DNA from: Pseudomonadota bacterium
Lineage (GTDB): Bacteria; Pseudomonadota; Gammaproteobacteria; Pseudomonadales; Cellvibrionaceae
Direction: 5' to 3'
Assembly: GCA_023416875.1 (NCBI GenBank)
Contig: JAEZGT010000009.1
Span: forward strand, 1-10,583
DNA length: 10,583 nt
Shown in pieces: positions 1 to 4,528 of this stretch. Made by a program: the position numbers and the translations under genes. The notes below the pieces were generated by a model that searched no databases, was not told where the DNA came from, and saw only the letters and a program-made list of their open reading frames with translations. Each line of letters starts with the position of its first letter. Position 1 is the stretch's first letter.

Positions 1-4
1 CCAG

Positions 5-562
5 ATGGCGCATCGATATGGCAGACGCTCAGTTTCCGTCAAGGACATGTGCGAGCCCGGCCCCAATTCCGAGCAACTGCAAACCCTATTGCGGGCGGCC
101 CATAGAGTGCCGGACCACGGCAAAATCGGACCTTGGCGTTTTGTGGTTTTTCAGGGTGATGCGCGCGGGAATTTCGGCAGCAAACTCGCAGAGATTTATA
201 AAGAAGAAAATCCGGACGCGACGGAGAAAGCTCTGAAATTTCAGGCCGAAGTGCTCACCCGCGCGCCGCTGGTGATCGCCGTGATTTCCACTGCCGGACC
301 TCACGTCAAAGTCCCGGAATGGGAACAGGTGCTCTCCGCTGGCGCCGCCTGCCAGAACATTTTGCTCGCCGCCCACACTATGGGTTTTGGTGCCCAATGG
401 CTGACGGAGTGGTATGGCTACAACGCCAAAGTGCACAAGCTGCTCGGCATGGAGGAACATCATCGCGTAGCCGGATTTATTTATATCGGCAGCTACAAGG
501 AAAAACCCGAAGAGCGGGTGCGTCCAAGTCTGGAAGAACGCACAACCTATTGGCCCAGTTGA
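5..562 (+). CDS. YdjA-like nitroreductase family protein, possibly 5'-partial
   Basis: This is a probable cytoplasmic FMN-dependent, NAD(P)H-using reductase of the small nitroreductase family. The physiological substrate is unknown. Family marks are the RRSVS motif at residues 7-11 (FMN phosphate region), PDHGKIGPWRF near residues 36-46, an acidic-helix region with RAPLVIAVI, and the segment GFGAQWLTEWYGYN followed by VAGFIYIG. The overall pattern resembles E. coli YdjA, which is about 183 residues. Counting from the ATG at base 5 gives 185 residues, close to full length. However, only four bases lie upstream, the frame is open there (CAG), and the first six residues do not resemble the usual leucine-rich start, so the true start may lie outside the window. 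The stop is followed after 9 bases by the acetyltransferase gene, which suggests co-transcription. The family call is secure; the function is not. Confidence 0.88.
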   Translation: MAHRYGRRSVSVKDMCEPGPNSEQLQTLLRAAHRVPDHGKIGPWRFVVFQGDARGNFGSKLAEIYKEENPDATEKALKFQAEVLTRAPLVIAVISTAGPHVKVPEWEQVLSAGAACQNILLAAHTMGFGAQWLTEWYGYNAKVHKLLGMEEHHRVAGFIYIGSYKEKPEERVRPSLEERTTYWPS

Positions 563-571
563 GAGAACGCC

Positions 572-844
572 ATGACGACAAGCCAGATTGAAGTGCAGCA
601 CCAACCCGACCAGCAACAGTTTGTGCTGAATTTCGAAAACCAACAGGCAGTGTTGCAATACGACTTGCAAAAAAACGCTGCCGGCGCGCCGGCCATCGAC
701 TTTTACCGCACCTATGTGCCGCCAGAATTTCGCGGCAAAGGCTTTGCGGAAAAGCTGGTCCGTCGGGGATTGGCCTGGGCGAAAGATCAGGGCTATGAAA
801 TTCGCGCAAGCTGCTGGTATGTGCAGAAATTTTTGCGCGACTAA
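572..844 (+). CDS. Small GNAT-fold N-acetyltransferase (YjdJ / Acetyltransf_CG type)
   Basis: This 90-residue protein belongs to the minimal GNAT class (YjdJ-like, Pfam Acetyltransf_CG), whose members are normally about 90-100 residues. The acetyl-CoA pyrophosphate loop is visible as VPPEFRGKGFAEKLV at residues 49-63, fitting the R/Q-x-x-G-x-G/A motif. It is followed by a helix (RRGLAWAKDQG) and the family-typical ending SCWYVQKFLRD. Such proteins probably acetylate a small molecule or a protein amine in the cytoplasm, but the acceptor is not known for most members. The start is supported by a GAGAG sequence overlapping the upstream stop, about 6-9 bases before the ATG, so translation may be coupled to the nitroreductase. 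No other domain is present. Confidence 0.9.
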   Translation: MTTSQIEVQHQPDQQQFVLNFENQQAVLQYDLQKNAAGAPAIDFYRTYVPPEFRGKGFAEKLVRRGLAWAKDQGYEIRASCWYVQKFLRD

Positions 845-880
845 TCCGATAAATATTTTTACCCATCAAGAGCGCTGCTG

Positions 881-906
881 AACCGGACAACACGGTTGCC
901 GGTTTT
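881..906 (+). terminator. Weak possible terminator hairpin after the acetyltransferase gene
   Basis: AACCGG at 881-886 can pair with CCGGTT at 899-904 across a 12-base loop, and the right arm runs into TTTT at 903-906. The stem is short and the T-run only four bases, so intrinsic termination here would be weak. A competing smaller hairpin (AACCG with CGGTT at 892-896) overlaps it. It is the only candidate end for the preceding two-gene unit. Confidence 0.25.
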
Positions 907-949
907 GCCACCAGGTTCGCGCCGGGCTGTCACGAGATAGCCGATAATC

Positions 950-985
950 CCGCTACCGATTTCATAACAATTAGCGGTCATAACA
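950..985. promoter_or_regulatory. Repeat-rich leader just upstream of the GH16 gene
   Basis: Two small symmetries lie within 40 bases of the GH16 start codon. CCGCTA at 950-955 is mirrored by TAGCGG at 972-977. The heptamer CATAACA occurs directly repeated at 963-969 and 979-985, 16 bases apart. The second copy ends three bases before the ATG at 989, where a strong Shine-Dalgarno sequence is lacking. A regulator-binding site or a translation-control hairpin is possible, but either could be chance. GATAAT at 943-948 is a -10-like hexamer without a convincing -35 partner. Confidence 0.2.
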
Positions 986-988
986 GCT

Positions 989-2374
989 ATGCGCATCCTC
1001 GTCTCCGGCCTCCGCGGCCTTCTGTTATCCCTGACGACCTTGGCATTAATCGGCTGCGGTGGCAGCACTGGTGGGACCTCGTCCGGCAGCTCTTCATCCT
1101 CTTCCAGCTCGTCCAGTAGCAGTTCCAGCAACAGCAGCTCTTCGTCTTCCAGCAGCTCGTCGAGCTCAAGCAGTTCATCCAGTTCCAGCAGTTCTTCTTC
1201 GGGAGCCGCTACTGCCGTGACCACCGGGCGCTATTTTATTTACAACCGCCTGAGCGGCTTGCCCATGGATATTTCGGACGAGAGCAGCGACAACGGCGCC
1301 AACCTCATCCAATGGGAGTTTACCGGCAAGACCAATCAGCAATTCGAGGTAGTGGATCTGCAGAACGGCTACTACGCGATCATGCCCTATCACAGCGGCA
1401 AATCCATTGATGTGTGGGACCGTAACACCGCCGATGGCGCGGATGTCCGCCAGTACAGTTATCTCGGCGAATACCATCAACAATGGCGTATCGAAAATGT
1501 CGGCGAGGGTTATGTGCGCATTATTTCCAGGCTCAGCGACAAGGCGCTGGAGGTAGTCGGCAGCAGTACCAGCAACGGCGGCGATATTCGTATGCGCACC
1601 TATCAAGGCGGCCAAAATCAGCAGTGGCGCCTGGAAACTGTTCCAGGACAGAAACGGTACACCCTGGTGTGGTCGGACGAATTCAACGGCCAGGGCCTGC
1701 CCAGCGACGCCTACTGGAGCTACGAGCAGGGTCTGGTACGCAACAATGAGGCCCAATACTACACGGTGGCGCGACCGGAAAATGTCAATATGGCCAACGG
1801 CCTACTGACCATTACCGCACGCCGGGAAAACTATATGAACGCGGCTTACACCTCCGCCAGCCTGCACACCCGCGGCAAGGGCAGCTGGACTTACGGCCGC
1901 TTTGAAATGCGCGCGCGTATTCAGACTCGCGACGGTTTATGGCCGGCGTTCTGGATGCTGGGCGACGGCAAATGGCCGGAAAACGGTGAGATCGACATCA
2001 TGGAGTACTACCAGAACAAGATCCTCGCCAACGTCGCCTGGAAGGCCAACAACAGCGACGCCTGGTCGGCGGCTTGGGATGCCTCCACCCGCTCCATGGA
2101 AAGCCTGCGCTACCAGCATCCCGACTGGGAGTCGCGCTTTCACGTCTGGCGTGCCGACTGGGATGCGCAAAGCACTCGTCTCTATGTGGATGACGTGCTG
2201 ATGAACGTCACCAACACCAACCAGACGATCAATCCGGACGGCAGCAACCCCTTCCGCAACAAACCCATGTATGTGCTGATCAATCTGGCGATTGGTGGCA
2301 ATAACGGCGGCAACCCGGCACAGACACCCTTCCCGGCTACTTACGAAATTGATTACGTGCGGGTTTACCAATAG
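989..2374 (+). CDS. Outer-membrane lipoprotein with polyserine tether, ricin-type lectin domain and GH16 beta-glucanase
   Basis: This 461-residue secreted enzyme probably cleaves beta-1,3- or mixed beta-1,3/1,4-glucans (laminarinase-like) outside the cell. Residues 1-22 form a lipoprotein signal peptide with lipobox LIGC and Cys23 as the lipidation site. The +2 residue is Gly, which favours the outer membrane. Residues 31-71 are nearly pure serine (14 Ser, Asn48, 23 Ser), a flexible linker typical of Cellvibrio-type hydrolases. Residues about 80-216 are a ricin-B-like beta-trefoil (carbohydrate binding) with three repeat ends: NQQF at 116, HQQW at 163 and NQQW at 210. The first has Phe in place of the usual Trp. 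Residues about 224-461 are GH16: VWSDEFNG start, WPAFWMLG, then EIDIME with predicted nucleophile Glu334, helper Asp336 and acid/base Glu339. This is the beta-bulge form of the motif found in laminarinases. The C-terminus YEIDYVRVYQ is typical. Exact substrate is inferred. It appears monocistronic; no clear promoter was found. Confidence 0.93.
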   Translation: MRILVSGLRGLLLSLTTLALIGCGGSTGGTSSGSSSSSSSSSSSSSSNSSSSSSSSSSSSSSSSSSSSSSSGAATAVTTGRYFIYNRLSGLPMDISDESSDNGANLIQWEFTGKTNQQFEVVDLQNGYYAIMPYHSGKSIDVWDRNTADGADVRQYSYLGEYHQQWRIENVGEGYVRIISRLSDKALEVVGSSTSNGGDIRMRTYQGGQNQQWRLETVPGQKRYTLVWSDEFNGQGLPSDAYWSYEQGLVRNNEAQYYTVARPENVNMANGLLTITARRENYMNAAYTSASLHTRGKGSWTYGRFEMRARIQTRDGLWPAFWMLGDGKWPENGEIDIMEYYQNKILANVAWKANNSDAWSAAWDASTRSMESLRYQHPDWESRFHVWRADWDAQSTRLYVDDVLMNVTNTNQTINPDGSNPFRNKPMYVLINLAIGGNNGGNPAQTPFPATYEIDYVRVYQ

Positions 2375-2408
2375 CAGAACCAGCTTCTTCTCATCCATCC
2401 CTCGAAAA

Positions 2409-2430
2409 ATGGCGGCAACGTGGCCGCCAT
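2409..2430. terminator. GC-rich perfect hairpin after the GH16 gene
   Basis: ATGGCGGC at 2409-2416 pairs perfectly with GCCGCCAT at 2423-2430 around a six-base loop, 35 bases after the GH16 stop. On the plus strand it is followed by AATTACCTT, not a real T-run, so it may mark or protect the mRNA 3' end rather than act as a classic terminator. On the minus strand the stem is followed directly by four Ts (plus-strand A2405-A2408), so it could also block antisense transcription into the GH16 gene. Confidence 0.4.
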
Positions 2431-2499
2431 AATTACCTTGACGACAGCAGACGTCGCTTTTGACGCACAGTTTTTTACTTATTTGCACAGGGGCATTTG

Positions 2500-2532
2500 G
2501 TTAAATTGCACGTCCTATTCGTTAAATAGCAC
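2500..2532 (+). repeat. 12-base direct repeat pair upstream of the cyclophilin gene
   Basis: GTTAAATTGCAC at 2500-2511 and GTTAAATAGCAC at 2521-2532 differ at one base and are spaced exactly 21 bases start to start, about two helical turns. A partial third copy (TTATTTGCAC) ends at 2488. The second copy ends 18 bases before the cyclophilin start codon. The same-face spacing suggests an operator for a transcription factor, but no known consensus is recognised. No strong sigma70 promoter is evident nearby; TTGGTT at 2498-2503 with TTAAAT at 2522-2527 (18-base spacer) is a weak candidate overlapping the repeats. Confidence 0.4.
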
Positions 2533-2550
2533 TTGCAACCGGAAACTCTC

Positions 2551-3354
2551 ATGCAATTTAAAGCCCTTAAAGCCTCGCTGTTCACTGGCCTGCTGGCAGC
2601 CAGCACCACTGCTCAAGCCACCATCGTAAAGTTTGAAACCAGTCTTGGTGATATCGAAGTCAATCTCTTTGACGAATACACACCAGAGACCGTAGAAAAC
2701 TTTTTGGCCTATGTGGAAAGTGGAGCCTACGACGACACCTTTATTCACCGCTCGGCCGCGGGGTTTGTCGTGCAGGGTGGCGGCTTTGCTTACGACTCCA
2801 GTTACACCGCACTCAATAAAGTTGCATACACGCCGCACATCGAGCAATTACCGGCGGTGGTCAACGAACCGCTTCTCTCCAACCAGCGCGGCACCATCGC
2901 CATGGCCAAGCGCGGCGGAGATCCCAACAGCGCCACTTCTGAATGGTTTTTCAATGTCAGGGACAACAGCGCGAATCTGGACAATCAAAATGGCGGCTTC
3001 ACGGCATTTGGGCAGGTTACCGAAGAAGGCATGGCGGTCGTCGATGAAATTAACAAATTAAGGGTGATCAATCTGAACGTCGACCGAATTACCGCTTTCG
3101 GTTCAGTGCCACTGCGCAACTACACCGACCTGGATTACATTGCCAGAGAACCGATCACCGACGCCCACCGAGTGATGATTCACCGTGTAACCGTGATCGA
3201 TCCCGCTCCTGATACTGCGGCAGACCTAGAGCCAGTGCTGGCGATCAAACAAGACCCGCCGCCGGCAAAAAATAAAAAGAGCGGCGCACCAGGCAGCGAC
3301 TATCTGCTGTTACTTGGCGCTGTGGCGCTCTTGCGTAGGAAATACAAAAGATAA
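2551..3354 (+). CDS. Exported cyclophilin-type peptidyl-prolyl cis-trans isomerase with C-terminal anchor-like tail
   Basis: This 267-residue protein catalyses proline cis-trans isomerisation during folding of exported proteins. The ATG at 2551 is preferred over an upstream in-frame TTG at 2533: it has GGAAA six bases upstream and starts a clean signal peptide (residues 1-23, cleavage after AQA). The cyclophilin domain starts at TIVKFETSLGDIEVNLF. It contains FIHRSAAGFVVQGGG at residues 64-78, with catalytic-type Arg67, Phe72 and Gln75. The GTIAMAKRGGDPNSATSEWF block and GGFTAFGQV follow. Compared with short E. coli PpiA-type enzymes it has an extended C-terminal part. That part ends in a Pro/Lys-rich spacer (QDPPPAKNKKSGAPGSD), a hydrophobic run at about 251-261 and basic RRKYKR. 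This tail resembles tripartite sorting signals (GlyGly-CTERM or PEP-CTERM style), though the hydrophobic run is short. The family call is firm; location (periplasm, membrane or surface) is inferred. Confidence 0.92.
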   Translation: MQFKALKASLFTGLLAASTTAQATIVKFETSLGDIEVNLFDEYTPETVENFLAYVESGAYDDTFIHRSAAGFVVQGGGFAYDSSYTALNKVAYTPHIEQLPAVVNEPLLSNQRGTIAMAKRGGDPNSATSEWFFNVRDNSANLDNQNGGFTAFGQVTEEGMAVVDEINKLRVINLNVDRITAFGSVPLRNYTDLDYIAREPITDAHRVMIHRVTVIDPAPDTAADLEPVLAIKQDPPPAKNKKSGAPGSDYLLLLGAVALLRRKYKR

Positions 3355-3360
3355 ATTAAC

Positions 3361-3387
3361 AAAAGGGAGCATCAAGCTCCCTTTTTT
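3361..3387. terminator. Strong intrinsic terminator between convergent cyclophilin and porin genes, likely bidirectional
   Basis: AAAAGGGAGC at 3361-3370 pairs perfectly with GCTCCCTTTT at 3376-3385 around the loop ATCAA. The plus strand continues as a six-base T-run at 3382-3387, a textbook intrinsic terminator starting six bases after the cyclophilin stop. On the minus strand the stem ends in TTTT followed by GTTAATTTA, so it can also end porin transcription, whose stop codon is 11 bases away on the other side. Confidence 0.92.
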
Positions 3388-3398
3388 ACGTATGTATT

Positions 3399-4346
3399 TT
3401 AGAAGCGGAAATCCACTCCCAAACCAACATAGCTGTTGTCCACCACATCCTCTGCAATACCTTCGTCTTCCGCGGATATATCCGTATAGAAACCATAAAC
3501 GACAAAGTTTTTACTGAGTTTGTAATCGACGCCCAAACTGAGGGATTCGCTGCTGTCCGTCTGCACGTTCGTGGCGTAAGTAAACGGAATATCCGATTGC
3601 GCAAACTGCGCTTTCACCGCCCAATCGGCGTTCAGGTTATACAGGACCGATGCCAGCCATGCATCCTCCTTGTCCGCACCCTCGTCTTCCGACTGTTCCA
3701 ACAGTAAACCAAATTGCCAGCCGCTCACTGAATACTGGGCGACGGCGCGCAAAGCTTCTGCGTTTTCTGTTCTGACATCCTGATCGAACGCTAATGCCAG
3801 ATAAAGAGACTCCGTGGAATACGTCAGTGAGATCGATTTACCGTCATCCACCTCTTCATTTTCACTGGAAATATAGGCTGCGTGCGCGACAAAACCCGCT
3901 AATGATGGAGTGGAATACATCACCGTGTTCTGACTGCGAATTTCATTTGGTGAAATAAAATTCTTGATATCGCCGCGTAAATCGTTGAATACGTCAACTT
4001 TGTACTGCGCCATTTTCAGTGGTGTATCAAAACGTCCGCCGATAATCTGGCCGAAGCCACCTTTCAGTCCTGCGAAAATATTGCGCTGACCAAAGGTGGT
4101 TGAGCCATCGTCAAAATGCGCTTCATATTCCAGTTGATAAATCGCTTCAACATAATCATTTATTTTTTCCGAGCCCTTAAAGCCGAGGCGCGAGGCATTG
4201 CTTTCGAGAGCGCTGTGGGATTCTTCAGCCTCTTCCACCCACTCCAATGAGACATTCGCCTTGCCATAAAGGGTGATGTCCGCCATGGCAGCCGCGGGCA
4301 CCAAACTGGTCGCAGCTACAAACATACGCAAAAAAGAATTTTTCAT
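3399..4346 (-). CDS. Outer-membrane general porin (Porin_4 / gram-negative porin family)
   Basis: This is a 315-residue precursor of a trimeric-type beta-barrel porin for passive uptake of small hydrophilic solutes across the outer membrane. The ATG at 4346 is chosen because TTGGAGA lies about six bases upstream and the product then starts with a normal signal peptide (residues 1-22, cleavage after AMA, mature start DITLYGKANVSLEW). A longer reading frame from 4379 lacks these. Family marks are SNASRLGFKGSE, AIYQLEYE, GLKGGFGQIIGGRFDTPLK, a constriction-loop-like segment with FNDLRGDIKNF, alternating amphipathic strands, and C-terminal FRF, the aromatic ending recognised by the Bam machinery. 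Several predicted loops are strongly acidic (EEAEE, ENEEVDDG, EDEGADKED, SAEDEG), as often seen in marine species and more suggestive of cation than anion preference. The upstream PhoB-like box suggests induction by phosphate limitation. Substrate is not known. Confidence 0.92.
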   Translation of the reverse strand: MKNSFLRMFVAATSLVPAAAMADITLYGKANVSLEWVEEAEESHSALESNASRLGFKGSEKINDYVEAIYQLEYEAHFDDGSTTFGQRNIFAGLKGGFGQIIGGRFDTPLKMAQYKVDVFNDLRGDIKNFISPNEIRSQNTVMYSTPSLAGFVAHAAYISSENEEVDDGKSISLTYSTESLYLALAFDQDVRTENAEALRAVAQYSVSGWQFGLLLEQSEDEGADKEDAWLASVLYNLNADWAVKAQFAQSDIPFTYATNVQTDSSESLSLGVDYKLSKNFVVYGFYTDISAEDEGIAEDVVDNSYVGLGVDFRF

Positions 4347-4405
4347 AATTTCTCCAATAGAATAACTGCGGCGACACATTCAGATGTAACGTGACGACGC
4401 GCTGG

Positions 4406-4439
4406 AATATAAGGATGAAAGATGACAATTAAATGACAA
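4406..4439 (-). promoter_or_regulatory. PhoB box plus -10 element of the porin promoter
   Basis: Read on the minus strand, TTGTCAT at 4439-4433 and TTGTCAT at 4428-4422 are separated by TTAA. This gives the 7+4+7 layout and nearly the sequence of the E. coli Pho box (CTGTCAT repeats with an AT-rich spacer). Exactly 10 bases downstream is TATATT at 4411-4406, a good -10 hexamer. In PhoB-activated promoters the box sits at this distance and replaces the -35 element. Transcription would start near 4399, giving a leader of about 53 bases to the porin ATG at 4346. The layout match is seen directly; control by PhoB is inferred. Confidence 0.75.
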
Positions 4440-4483
4440 CGCGGTCCGATCTGAAAAAAGCGTTGGAAACATGTAAAACAAAT

Positions 4484-4509
4484 AAAAAGAGAGCCATCAA
4501 GGCTCCCTT
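4484..4509 (-). terminator. Intrinsic terminator of the EF-hand membrane protein gene
   Basis: Read on the minus strand, AAGGGAGCC (4509-4501) pairs with GGCTCTCTT (4495-4487) around loop TTGAT, with one G-U wobble, and is followed by a T-run (4488-4484) and ATT. It begins about 20 bases after the stop codon of the upstream gene, and separates it from the porin promoter. Its loop and core stem match the terminator at 3361-3387. Confidence 0.88.
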
Positions 4510-4528
4510 CTGTGTGCTACAGAGATCG

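Noticed and set aside
859..1224. Minus-strand reading frame rich in Glu, Leu and Asp
   Set aside because: It is the antisense shadow of the polyserine codons of the GH16 gene; the repetitive acidic-leucine composition follows from reading TCN/AGY codons backwards. It has no homology-like pattern or ribosome site.
2533..2550. TTG start for the cyclophilin gene
   Set aside because: It would add six residues before an ideal signal peptide, lies directly after the direct repeat, and has no Shine-Dalgarno sequence. The ATG at 2551 has GGAAA at good spacing.
4347..4379. Longer N-terminus for the porin
   Set aside because: It would put 11 residues before the signal peptide and bury the GGAG ribosome site at about 4351-4355 inside the coding region.
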